Shown here in pieces: positions 44,360 to 52,440 of a stretch of 64,000 bases of DNA (position 1 is the stretch's first letter; each line of letters opens with the position of its first letter). This DNA is from Butyrivibrio sp. NC2007 (lineage in GTDB: Bacteria; Bacillota; Clostridia; Lachnospirales; Lachnospiraceae). Below the pieces are notes generated by a model. It saw only the letters and a list, made by a program, of their open reading frames with translations, was not told the DNA's origin and ran no database searches. The stretch covers positions 1 to 64,000 of the forward strand of contig NZ_ATWY01000017.1 in NCBI RefSeq assembly GCF_000421405.1, in the 5' to 3' direction. Both the position numbers and the translations under genes were made by a program.

Positions 44360-46096
44360 ATGCTTAGTATGGTAAAAAAGTTCTTTGACTTCTGCAATGA
44401 AAAGAACAGGAATAAGTTTTATAAATCAGTTGTACTTGGAGTAATAGATGCAATGTTTGCTGCAATGAAGATACCTGCAGCTTTTGTAGCAATCAAGGCA
44501 ATTCTTGAGAACAATCTTACAAACACTACAATACTCACAGTTATCGGACTCATGCTTGTCAGTACTCTTGGCAAAATGGTCATAAACCGCTTTGCATATA
44601 TGCTTCAGACGGAAGCAGGCTATGATACCTGCGCCATGAAACGAATCGAGATAGGTGAGCATCTTCGGTATCTTCCTATGGGATATTTCAACGATACCAG
44701 CCTTGGACATATCACTTCTGTGACAACAAATACCATGGAGCAGACCGGTGATATTGCTACAAGAGCAATAATGCTGGTACTTCAGGGCGGACTGACAACT
44801 ATAGTTATTGCGCTTTTCATGTTCGCCTTTGACTGGAGGATTGGACTTATATCAGTGGCCGGCATAGGAGTCTTTTTCCTGGTGAACAAGTGGACAAATC
44901 TTAGCGTTGCAAGAGTTGCTGATGAGAAGCTTTCTGCTGACCGGGAGATGGTTGGAGTGATCCTTGAGTATATTCAGGGCATTGCCGAGATCAGGAATTA
45001 TAACATCATAGGACAGAATCAGTCCAAAGTTCAAAAGTCTATTGAGAGAAAAAAGAAAGCTGATATAGCAGCTGAAATCGCAGCAATCCCGGCAGTTGGA
45101 GTACAGAATCTTATCTGCAAACTTATCGGAGTAGTGATTGCCGGCGTATCTGTGTATTTCTACCTGACAGGTACTATGGAGCTTGTTTATACAATCGTCA
45201 TGCTCCTTAGCTCCTTCATGATCTTTGAATCACTGGATACCTGCGGTATTTACACTGCGCTTCTCAAGGTAATCGGTAAGGGAGTAGATCTTGCCAATGA
45301 GATCCTAAATATCGAGCAGATGGATATTGATGGCGCAGATTTTAAGCCTGAAAACAGGGATATCCATTTGGAACATGTAGGATTTGCTTACGAGAATCGA
45401 AAGATCATCGACGATGTAACTCTGGATATAAAAGAGAATACGACTACCGCTATTGTAGGACCTTCGGGAGGTGGAAAGACGACCATCACTTCCTTGATCG
45501 CCCGCTTCTGGGATGTTCAGGAGGGTAAGGTTACACTTGGTGGCAGGGATGTTAAGGACTACAGCTTTGACAGCCTTATGGAAAATTTCAGCTTTGTATT
45601 CCAGAGAGTATATCTTTTTGAAGATACAATTGCCAATAATATTCGCTTTGGAAAGCCTGAGGCGACAATGGATGAAGTCATTGAAGCTGCCAAGAAAGCT
45701 GCATGCCATGAGTTTATCATGGGGCTTCCGGATAAATATGAAACTGTAGTAGGTGAAGGCGGAGCTACTCTTTCAGGAGGAGAAAAGCAGAGAATAGCCA
45801 TCGCCCGTGCCATTATGAAGGACGCTCCGATCATCATCCTCGATGAAGCTACAGCCAACGTGGATCCGGAGAATGAAAAAGAGCTTACGCAGGCAATTGA
45901 GAATCTTACCAAGCAAAAGACGATAATCATGATCGCGCACAGACTTAAAACTGTAAGAAATGCAGATCAGATAATCGTTGTCGATAAGGGCAAGATCGTC
46001 CAGAAGGGTAGACACGAAGAACTAATGGAACAGGATGGTATATATAAGAACTTTATTACCGGCAGAAAACAGGCAGTAAGCTGGAAGATTGCATGA
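44360..46096 (+). CDS. ABC half-transporter, YbtP/Q (EqbH/I)-like, second subunit
   Basis: 578 aa, same layout as its partner: six helices then GPSGGGKTT, TLSGGEKQRIAIARAIM, IIILDEATANVDPENE. It begins directly after the stop of the first half-transporter (TAAATG), so equal amounts are likely made, consistent with a heterodimer. The pair is predicted to carry a metal chelate across the cytoplasmic membrane; direction is inferred from the iron-related context, not from the sequence. Confidence 0.8.
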   Translation: MLSMVKKFFDFCNEKNRNKFYKSVVLGVIDAMFAAMKIPAAFVAIKAILENNLTNTTILTVIGLMLVSTLGKMVINRFAYMLQTEAGYDTCAMKRIEIGEHLRYLPMGYFNDTSLGHITSVTTNTMEQTGDIATRAIMLVLQGGLTTIVIALFMFAFDWRIGLISVAGIGVFFLVNKWTNLSVARVADEKLSADREMVGVILEYIQGIAEIRNYNIIGQNQSKVQKSIERKKKADIAAEIAAIPAVGVQNLICKLIGVVIAGVSVYFYLTGTMELVYTIVMLLSSFMIFESLDTCGIYTALLKVIGKGVDLANEILNIEQMDIDGADFKPENRDIHLEHVGFAYENRKIIDDVTLDIKENTTTAIVGPSGGGKTTITSLIARFWDVQEGKVTLGGRDVKDYSFDSLMENFSFVFQRVYLFEDTIANNIRFGKPEATMDEVIEAAKKAACHEFIMGLPDKYETVVGEGGATLSGGEKQRIAIARAIMKDAPIIILDEATANVDPENEKELTQAIENLTKQKTIIMIAHRLKTVRNADQIIVVDKGKIVQKGRHEELMEQDGIYKNFITGRKQAVSWKIA

Positions 46097-46125
46097 AATT
46101 TAGAGGAGTTGTGGAGGAGAAAAAA

Positions 46126-46713
46126 GTGAACAAGAAATTGGAAGCTAAAGATTTTATTACCGTAGGACTTTTTACAGCACTGTTATTTGTGGTTGAGTTT
46201 GCATGTGGAATCCTCGGATTTATACACCCTTATATCGTAGCATCATACGTGGTGATGATCCCATTGGTAGGTGCCATTCCGATGATGCTTTTCTATACAA
46301 AGATCGATAAGTTTGGAATGATCAGTATAATGTCAGTTCTTCTGGCTATTATTATGTTTGTCACCGGGATGGGGTATCTTGGAGCTCCACTTATCATCGC
46401 GGCAGGAGTGATAGCTGATTTCGTTGCCAAAAGCGGAGATTATAAGGATTTTAAGAAGATTGCCATCAGCTATGGAATATTCTGTCTTTGGATCTGTGCT
46501 AACTATTTTCCTGTGATCGTAAGCGCTAAATCATACAGACAGGATCTTCTTGATGGGGGATACACTGCTGAGTATTGCGACAGTCTCTTTAGAGCTATCA
46601 ATTCAAAAACCATTGCAGTTTTGCTTGTCCTTTGTTTGTTATTTGGATTTCTTGGAGCTTTCCTTGGAAAAGCAGTGGTCAGAAAGCATTTTGAGAAAGC
46701 CGGTATTGCATAA
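46126..46713 (+). CDS. ECF transporter S component (MptE/Trep_Strep type)
   Basis: 195 aa with five or six helices (FITVGLFTALLFVVEFACGILG, YIVASYVVMIPLVGAIPMMLF, SIMSVLLAIIMFVTGMGYLG and on). The opening LEAKDFITVGLFTALLFVV is typical of the Trep_Strep/MptE S-component family. The S component binds the substrate; that of this family is not established, but here it would be a metal complex or a breakdown product. GTG at 46126 has GGAGG 8 bases upstream and is preferred to the ATG at 46093, which overlaps the previous gene. Confidence 0.78.
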   Translation: MNKKLEAKDFITVGLFTALLFVVEFACGILGFIHPYIVASYVVMIPLVGAIPMMLFYTKIDKFGMISIMSVLLAIIMFVTGMGYLGAPLIIAAGVIADFVAKSGDYKDFKKIAISYGIFCLWICANYFPVIVSAKSYRQDLLDGGYTAEYCDSLFRAINSKTIAVLLVLCLLFGFLGAFLGKAVVRKHFEKAGIA

Positions 46714-47415
46714 ATGGAATTAAAACTAGACCCAAGGACAAAACTGTATATGATATTTGTTGTGTCGGCAGTTGTAATGATGAGTGCAACTACGCCCTTT
46801 TTATGGGGGCTAAGGATAGCAATAACTATGGTTCCAATAGCTCTTTTGATAGTGGAAAAACAATATGCATCAGCGCTGCGTTTTCTTGTATTGTATTTGG
46901 CTGCGTTAGGGCTTACTTTCTACTATCTTACGGCACAAGCCACCGGATTTCTGACGGCATTTCTTGTGGGCTATTGCAGTATTGTTGCTCAGTTTATGCC
47001 TGCAATGATAACCGCATGGTATGTGGTCAGGACTACTAAGATAGATGAGTTTATATCAGCAATGCAAAAGATGCATGTGCCCGATGGAATAACAATTTCC
47101 CTGGCGGTAGTGATGAGATTTTTTCCAACCATCAAGGAAGAGTATGCATCCATACGGGATGCCATGAAAATGCGTGGCGTTATGCTGGGCGGAGGCAGTG
47201 CAGTGAAAATGGTGGAGTACAGGATGATACCTCTTTTGTTTTCCTGCGTGAATATTGGCGATGAACTGTCCGCTGCGGCAATCACCAGAGGTCTTGGAGG
47301 AAAGGTTAAGAGAACCAGTATAGAGCAGCTTAAAATGCAGGCACTGGATTACGTTTTTATTTTCGTTTTTACTGCTGCGGCTGTGATATTTGTGGCCTCA
47401 AAATACATGAAATGA
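46714..47415 (+). CDS. ECF transporter T component (CbiQ/EcfT family)
   Basis: 233 aa, four to six helices plus the coupling-helix region (AMKMRGVMLGGGSAVKMVEYRMIPLLFSCVNIGDELSAAAITRGL), in which the A-R-G type motifs of EcfT are visible as TRGLGG. It links the S component to the ATPase. Start follows the previous stop without gap; it overlaps the ATPase gene by 4 bases. Confidence 0.85.
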   Translation: MELKLDPRTKLYMIFVVSAVVMMSATTPFLWGLRIAITMVPIALLIVEKQYASALRFLVLYLAALGLTFYYLTAQATGFLTAFLVGYCSIVAQFMPAMITAWYVVRTTKIDEFISAMQKMHVPDGITISLAVVMRFFPTIKEEYASIRDAMKMRGVMLGGGSAVKMVEYRMIPLLFSCVNIGDELSAAAITRGLGGKVKRTSIEQLKMQALDYVFIFVFTAAAVIFVASKYMK

Positions 47416-48950
47416 TGAAGAATATTATAGAGATTAAAAATGTCAGGTTTCACTATAAAGGGGCAAAAGAATCACTGCAGAATGTTTCGCTTTACATAAA
47501 GGAGGGCGAAACTCTTTTGCTGTGCGGAGCATCGGGCTCAGGTAAGACTTCAGTATTAAGACTTATAAATGGTCTGATTCCAAATTATTATCAAGGTGAG
47601 CTTACGGGAGAAGTTATGGTTGCGGGAAGGGATATCTCAAAAACTCCGTTATATGAGCTTGCCGGTGTTGTGGGCACAGTTTTTCAGAATCCGAGAAGCC
47701 AGTTTTTCTCAGTTGATACAGATGGAGAGATTGTATTTGGACCTGAGAATGTTGGCCTTGAACCGGAAGAGATAAAGAGGCGAAAAGAACTGATCATCAA
47801 TGAGATGGGAATAGATAAGCTTATGGAGAGAAGTCTCTTTGAATTATCCGGCGGCGAAAAGCAGCAGATAGCCTGTGCTTCGGTGGCAGCTCTTTTACCT
47901 GGGATTATACTTCTTGATGAACCATCATCAAACCTTGACCGTGATGCCATAGAAAAGCTCCATGACATTATTCTTAAGTGGGAAAAGCAAGGCAAAACAA
48001 TCATTATCTCTGAGCACAGACTCTGGTATTTAAAAGATTTGTTTGATCGCGTGATATATATGGACAAAGGCAGGATTAAGAAGCAGTGGAGTAAGGAAGA
48101 GTTTTTGAAGCTCGACACTGCCACTATAGAGAATTTGAAGCTAAGACCATTGGAAGTGCCCTCATATTTCTCGGTGCTTTTTAATGAAAGGAGCAGTGAA
48201 AAAGAGACATCGGAGTCAGGCATGTCAAATAGTATATTACTGCAGGATTTCTTTTTCTCGTATCGAAGTTCGCCATATCTGTTTAGAAAAAGACATTTCG
48301 CGGAGAGTGATGGAGATAGACTCGAACTCTGCATTCCTGAGCTTAAACTGCCTAAGGGGAAAGTAATAGGAATAGTTGGAAAAAACGGAACAGGAAAATC
48401 GACGTTTCTTAGATGTTTATGTGGCTTAGAGAAGGACTGTAGAGGAATCATAGAAACAGATGGAAAAGTATATCGTGGAAATGCCAGGATCGGGCTAAGC
48501 TATATGGTCATGCAGGACGTGAACCATCAGCTTTTTACAGACAGTGTAGAGAGTGAAGTGCTGCTCTCTATGAGTGATAAGGATGAGATACGATGCCATG
48601 AAATACTTAAAAATCTTGGCCTAATTGAGTATAAAGACACACATCCAATGGCGCTATCAGGCGGACAGAAGCAGAGGGTTGCAATAGCGTCTGCTATAGC
48701 TGCAGGTGCAGAGATCCTTCTTTTTGATGAACCGACCTCAGGGCTTGATTTTGATCATATGATGAAAGTTGGACTGCTCTTGAAGGGGCTGGCGCAGTCG
48801 GGGAAAACTGTATTGGTATCAACACATGATCCGGAGCTTATAGAGAAATGCTGTGATTACGAATTGTACATAAAAAATGGCAGAGTAGAGTCGTTTGGCG
48901 GAATAGCAGAGAAAATTCTGAAAAGAAATGAGATTAAAGAAAGTGTATAG
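47412..48950 (+). CDS. ECF transporter ATPase, two ABC domains fused (EcfA/A')
   Basis: 512 aa. Domain 1: CGASGSGKTS, FELSGGEKQQIACASVAALL, IILLDEPSSNLD. Domain 2 (from about residue 275): GKNGTGKST, ALSGGQKQRVAIASAIAAG, ILLFDEPTSGLD. Fusion of both ATPases in one chain is common for single-substrate (group I) ECF systems, which supports one dedicated substrate for this importer. Last gene of the operon; ATGA overlap with the T component. Confidence 0.88.
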   Translation: MMKNIIEIKNVRFHYKGAKESLQNVSLYIKEGETLLLCGASGSGKTSVLRLINGLIPNYYQGELTGEVMVAGRDISKTPLYELAGVVGTVFQNPRSQFFSVDTDGEIVFGPENVGLEPEEIKRRKELIINEMGIDKLMERSLFELSGGEKQQIACASVAALLPGIILLDEPSSNLDRDAIEKLHDIILKWEKQGKTIIISEHRLWYLKDLFDRVIYMDKGRIKKQWSKEEFLKLDTATIENLKLRPLEVPSYFSVLFNERSSEKETSESGMSNSILLQDFFFSYRSSPYLFRKRHFAESDGDRLELCIPELKLPKGKVIGIVGKNGTGKSTFLRCLCGLEKDCRGIIETDGKVYRGNARIGLSYMVMQDVNHQLFTDSVESEVLLSMSDKDEIRCHEILKNLGLIEYKDTHPMALSGGQKQRVAIASAIAAGAEILLFDEPTSGLDFDHMMKVGLLLKGLAQSGKTVLVSTHDPELIEKCCDYELYIKNGRVESFGGIAEKILKRNEIKESV

Positions 48951-48992
48951 TTGTATTGGCAGAGAATGAAAACTGCATAAAGAGGAGAAGTT

Positions 48993-49336
48993 ATGAAAGA
49001 GTTTCTTGAGATTAATGATATAAAAAAGAGCTTTGGAAGTGGTGAAGCCAGGCAGGATGTCCTCAGGGGCATGAATTTTACTGTAAAAAAAGGAGAGTTT
49101 TGTGTCCTCCTTGGTCCTTCCGGTTCCGGAAAGTCTACGCTGCTTAATATCATAGGTGGAATCGATACCCCGGATTCCTGATGCAGATGGATGGTTATTT
49201 CGCATTCTTCATGAGCAGGGAATCGATGGTGATGTCAGTAGTCTATATGCTGATAGGATATGCATTCGTATCACTGATTGACTTTAGGAGAATTAAACGG
49301 ATACCACTGGATGTGGCGCTTAAGAACATTGAGTGA
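48993..49336 (+). pseudogene. Decayed MacB-type ABC operon (ATPase head joined to permease tail)
   Basis: From 48993 a good site (AGAGGAG) starts EFLEINDIKKSFGSGEARQDV with Walker A LGPSGSGKSTLLN, the beginning of a LolD/MacB ATPase, which stops at 49181 after 62 codons. In another frame from 49181 follows the C-terminal end of an FtsX-like permease, ending LIDFRRIKRIPLDVALKNIE. A deletion has therefore fused the first quarter of the ATPase gene to the last 50 codons of the permease gene. Confidence 0.85.
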
Positions 49337-49370
49337 GGCTTATAGTTGTCGCCAATTAAAATAGATACGA

Positions 49371-49415
49371 AAACAAATTGAGGCAATCATATGATAATTG
49401 CCTCAATTTGTTTTC
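49371..49415. terminator. Bidirectional terminator downstream of the flavodoxin gene
   Basis: AACAAATTGAGGCAAT and its complement form a 16-bp stem around CATATGAT-like loop; TTTT follows on both strands. Confidence 0.85.
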
Positions 49416-49425
49416 TGAGAATGAT

Positions 49426-49848
49426 TTATGCAATGGCTCTTCCAAGCGCAGAGCAGTTCTTCAGATCATCATCAGAAGGTGCATTGTTGGCAATAACGCT
49501 GTCTGTTACAAGATTTGCGTTATCGGATTTGCATCTTTCCTCCCAGTCACGCATCCACTGGCCATCACCCCAACCATAAGAACCGAAAAGTACTACCTTT
49601 TTACCGGATAAAGAGTTTTCTACTGATGTGAACATTGGATCAAACTCAGTTTCTTCAAGGACCTCTGCTCCCATTGCAGGACAACCGAATGCTATTGCAT
49701 CGTAACCTGAAACGAGGGAAGAATTGAACTCAGAAGGTGAGAACATATCGACTGAAGCACCACTGCTTTCAGCACCTGCTTTTACTGCCTCAGCCATTGA
49801 CTGAGTATTTCCTGTACCACTCCAATAAACAATTGCTATTTTACTCAT
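49426..49848 (-). CDS. Flavodoxin
   Basis: 140 aa, short-chain flavodoxin. FMN phosphate loop SGTGNTQ (residues 10-16), then GCPAMGAE and FGSYGWGDGQWM around the isoalloxazine ring. It is an electron carrier that replaces ferredoxin when iron is short. The gene has its own promoter directly against operator 2, which fits induction by iron limitation. Confidence 0.92.
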   Translation of the reverse strand: MSKIAIVYWSGTGNTQSMAEAVKAGAESSGASVDMFSPSEFNSSLVSGYDAIAFGCPAMGAEVLEETEFDPMFTSVENSLSGKKVVLFGSYGWGDGQWMRDWEERCKSDNANLVTDSVIANNAPSDDDLKNCSALGRAIA

Positions 49849-49869
49849 ACTTTCCTCCTTTACGTTTAA

Positions 49870-49885
49870 GTTAGCTTATGCTAAC
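49870..49885. promoter_or_regulatory. Palindromic operator 2 (GTTAGC-N4-GCTAAC)
   Basis: Perfect GTTAGCTTATGCTAAC in the 104-base gap between the divergent flavodoxin and HMA genes, immediately downstream of the flavodoxin -10 element. Confidence 0.8.
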
Positions 49886-49913
49886 ATTGTATTTGACAGT
49901 GCTACAGTGTCAA
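49886..49913 (-). promoter_or_regulatory. Promoter of the flavodoxin gene
   Basis: On the minus strand TTGACA (complement of 49908-49913) and TACAAT (complement of 49886-49891), 16-base spacer; the next base starts operator 2. Confidence 0.75.
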
Positions 49914-49952
49914 TATTTATCACTGAGAAAATGTCTCAAGAGGTGACAGACT

Positions 49953-50330
49953 ATGGATATTCAGACAATAGTTGCAGCTGCTATATTTGTCGCAGCAATA
50001 ATTCTTTTAATAATCATGATGAAGAAAAAGCTTCTTCATGGAGGCTCATGCTGCGGAGGACATGAAGCGCCTGAATCTAAAGTGAAGGTGGCCGATAAGA
50101 ATATTAGTCATTACGACTATCATTATGAAGTGAGTATTGAAGGCATGGTATGTAGTAACTGTGCTACGAGAGTAGAGAACGCTCTTAACGGAAATGAGGG
50201 CATTTATGCAAAGGCCGATCTGGGAAATAAAAAGGCAGTTATTCATGCCAAGAGAGCGCTAAGCAAAGAAGAAGTGCTTGGGTATGTTAAAGAACTTCCG
50301 TATACAATAATGAGTTTTGCTCAAAAGTAA
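49953..50330 (+). CDS. Membrane-anchored small HMA-domain metal-binding protein
   Basis: 125 aa. One N-terminal helix (IVAAAIFVAAIILLIIMM), a cysteine/histidine patch GGSCCGGH, then a heavy-metal-associated domain with GMVCSNC (C67, C70). HMA domains bind soft or transition metals and pass them to P-type ATPases. Divergent from flavodoxin across operator 2 and 26 bases before a methyltransferase gene. A damaged copy lies at 42350. Confidence 0.82.
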   Translation: MDIQTIVAAAIFVAAIILLIIMMKKKLLHGGSCCGGHEAPESKVKVADKNISHYDYHYEVSIEGMVCSNCATRVENALNGNEGIYAKADLGNKKAVIHAKRALSKEEVLGYVKELPYTIMSFAQK

Positions 50331-50356
50331 CGTCAAGAGAGGGATATTAGTCGAAT

Positions 50357-50956
50357 ATGTTTTGGGATAAGATTTCACCTTTATATGATCTTTTTGAGAA
50401 TATCTATAATCATAAGGTATACGCTGACACAGGAAAAAGAGTCGCTGACTTCATAGAGAGCACCGATGAGGTTTTGGAGTGTGCCTGCGGAACAGGAGCT
50501 ATCAGTTTTTATATTGCGAAGAATTGTAAGACGCTGATTGCTACAGACTTTTCATCCGGAATGCTAAAACAGGCTTCCAGGAAATGCAGTACTTATAATA
50601 ATGTTTATTTCAAAAAAGCAGATATCACAAATATCAAATGCAGGGATTCATGGTTTGATAAGGTTGTTGCGGGCAACGTGATCCATTTGCTTCCTGATCC
50701 GGGAAAGGCTTTTGCTGAGCTGTGGCGTGTGGTTAAACCGGGAGGCAAGATAATCATCCCAACATACATCAATAAGTCAAAACAGTCTGCAGGACTGGCA
50801 GTAAAGTTTGTCACGCTGCTCGGTGCAGACTTTAAGCAGCAGTTTGATCTTGATTCTTACAAGAAATTCTTCGAGAACCTGGGATATCAGGGCGTGGAGT
50901 ACACAGTAGTTGATGGCAGAATGCCATGCGCTATTGCGGTGATCACAAAGGTGTAA
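50357..50956 (+). CDS. Class I SAM-dependent methyltransferase
   Basis: 199 aa. SAM-binding motif I is LECACGTGAISFYIA, then IATDFSSGM (acidic end of strand 2), KADITNI and a late RVVKPGGKI block, as in the UbiE/Methyltransf_11 group. The substrate cannot be read from sequence. It is one of five methyltransferase domains in this island. GAGAGG site upstream; it is 2 bases from the thiazoline hydrolase-like gene. Confidence 0.82.
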   Translation: MFWDKISPLYDLFENIYNHKVYADTGKRVADFIESTDEVLECACGTGAISFYIAKNCKTLIATDFSSGMLKQASRKCSTYNNVYFKKADITNIKCRDSWFDKVVAGNVIHLLPDPGKAFAELWRVVKPGGKIIIPTYINKSKQSAGLAVKFVTLLGADFKQQFDLDSYKKFFENLGYQGVEYTVVDGRMPCAIAVITKV

Positions 50957-50958
50957 AC

Positions 50959-51699
50959 ATGATTATTATGAATGATAAAGCTGGTTTTAGTAGAAGTACA
51001 AAAGGATTATATCCCAGGAAATATAACGAGAAAGTGAAGAAATGGCTTGTTGAAAGGTATGGTAAGGATAAGGCTGAAAGAATATGGGGGTGCCTTCAGG
51101 AAAACTATCTTCGGTTTCTGAATGAACTTCCGGATTATGGCGGTGCGAAAAACGGACATGCATCAGCGATATATGGAGGTTTTCTGATTTTTTCATTGTA
51201 TCAGGCCCTGCCAGATCAACCGAAGATAGAAGAATTGCAGGACTTCGTACAAAATCTTTTCATGGAGCCGTTTACAAAACTGGGTAAGGTGGTAGATCTT
51301 AATAAACCATTTTACATGAAGCTCATAAACTATGTGTTTACCAGGGTTGGGGACAGGGATAGGAAAGATATATTAAAGTACCCGGATGGTTTCATAAATG
51401 TAACGGAAGGTTATGATAAAGAACATCTTGCTTCGAGATATTACTTTACACAATGCCCTAACGCTGAAATCGCAAAGAGATATGGGTTATTACATGTACT
51501 TCCGCTTATGTGTAACTGTGATTTTTATGGAATATCACAAATACATGGAAAGCTTGTCAGGGAAGGTACCTGCGGAAACAGTTCGAGGTGCGATTATCTT
51601 GTAATAGGGGATAAGAACCCCTTGGCATCCGAATATGAGACGGTAACCGATAAGGACGGATTTGTAGTAAGTAGACGGGTGGAGTTTAAAGCAGAATGA
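50959..51699 (+). CDS. L-2-amino-thiazoline-4-carboxylate hydrolase family protein (1)
   Basis: 246 aa, soluble. The C-terminal part ASRYYFTQCPNAEIAKRYG, LPLMCNCDFYGI, IHGKLVREGTCGNSSRCDYLVIGD is the signature of the ATC hydrolase family (PF14196), whose named member opens the thiazoline ring of 2-amino-thiazoline-4-carboxylate. Next to importers related to those for thiazoline siderophores (yersiniabactin, equibactin), it may open a siderophore ring; that is inference. Start at 50959 has AAGGTG; an upstream frame overlaps the methyltransferase. Overlaps the next gene by 4 bases. Confidence 0.75.
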   Translation: MIIMNDKAGFSRSTKGLYPRKYNEKVKKWLVERYGKDKAERIWGCLQENYLRFLNELPDYGGAKNGHASAIYGGFLIFSLYQALPDQPKIEELQDFVQNLFMEPFTKLGKVVDLNKPFYMKLINYVFTRVGDRDRKDILKYPDGFINVTEGYDKEHLASRYYFTQCPNAEIAKRYGLLHVLPLMCNCDFYGISQIHGKLVREGTCGNSSRCDYLVIGDKNPLASEYETVTDKDGFVVSRRVEFKAE

Positions 51700-52388
51700 C
51701 TAGCGGAGAAACTGAAAGAATTGATTGGGAAAGAATAAGGCATCTGTTAAAGGTTGGATGTTTTGCAGCATTAATGGTATTGGCAGCGGATATGATTCTG
51801 GGATGGGGAACATTTTACAGGGATGTACCCGGTCTTCCACCCATGTGGGCAAGATTCCTTTTAGTATCAGATGGAAGGATAATTGCATCAGCGCTTCTGG
51901 GGCTTATAGGGATTCCGTTGGAATGTCTGTGCTGGTTTGCTGTTTATCGCATGATAAAGCCCTTTTCTGAAAAGAATGCACATGATTACAGAGCTGGGCT
52001 CATAGGATGCCTTGCGTTTGGAGGATGTGGAGTGCATGTCCCATGCTGCATGGCGGTTTTTTTATTGAAGAGATTCTATCAATTGAATCCTGATACTGTG
52101 GTCGAAAACATGAAACCATTTCTGATCTGGTTCCTGTTACCTGCGACAATGATATTTCTGATCTTCTTTATACTTACAGCAGTAGTTCAGATAAGAGCAT
52201 TCATCAAAGGAAACACGCCATTACCGAAGTGGTGCTGGGTATTTAATATTATGATTGGGATACCATGGATTGTTTTAATGAGAGTCGTAGGAGATTATCC
52301 AATTACCAATGCTCTTGCTGCAGCATGGATCAGCGTTGGTAATTTATGGATGATGGGCGGGCTGCTCATTATGACCAGAGGGAAATGA
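51696..52388 (+). CDS. Six-helix membrane protein of unknown function (possibly DUF6796)
   Basis: 230 aa with about six hydrophobic segments. Features are a GCGVHVPCCMAVFLLKRF segment in the middle, with a cysteine/histidine motif between helices that could bind metal, and conserved WGTFYRDVPGLPP near the start. I do not recognise a characterised family with certainty. Translationally coupled to the thiazoline hydrolase-like gene (ATGA overlap), so it probably works with it, perhaps at the membrane. Confidence 0.6.
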   Translation: MTSGETERIDWERIRHLLKVGCFAALMVLAADMILGWGTFYRDVPGLPPMWARFLLVSDGRIIASALLGLIGIPLECLCWFAVYRMIKPFSEKNAHDYRAGLIGCLAFGGCGVHVPCCMAVFLLKRFYQLNPDTVVENMKPFLIWFLLPATMIFLIFFILTAVVQIRAFIKGNTPLPKWCWVFNIMIGIPWIVLMRVVGDYPITNALAAAWISVGNLWMMGGLLIMTRGK

Positions 52389-52440
52389 GATAGTAGGCGG
52401 AATGTATTTCTATTAAGAGGGAGATTTTTGGAGGAGCTTT

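Noticed and set aside
42581..46096. The two ABC half-transporters as a multidrug exporter
   Set aside because: Possible on domain grounds, but the following ECF genes, the operator and the order shared with the equibactin transporter genes favour metal-chelate import; kept as an alternative.
49953..50330. The HMA protein as a mercury or copper chaperone of a classical cop/mer operon
   Set aside because: No copper ATPase with CPC, CsoR, MerR or MerA gene is near; context is iron-related.
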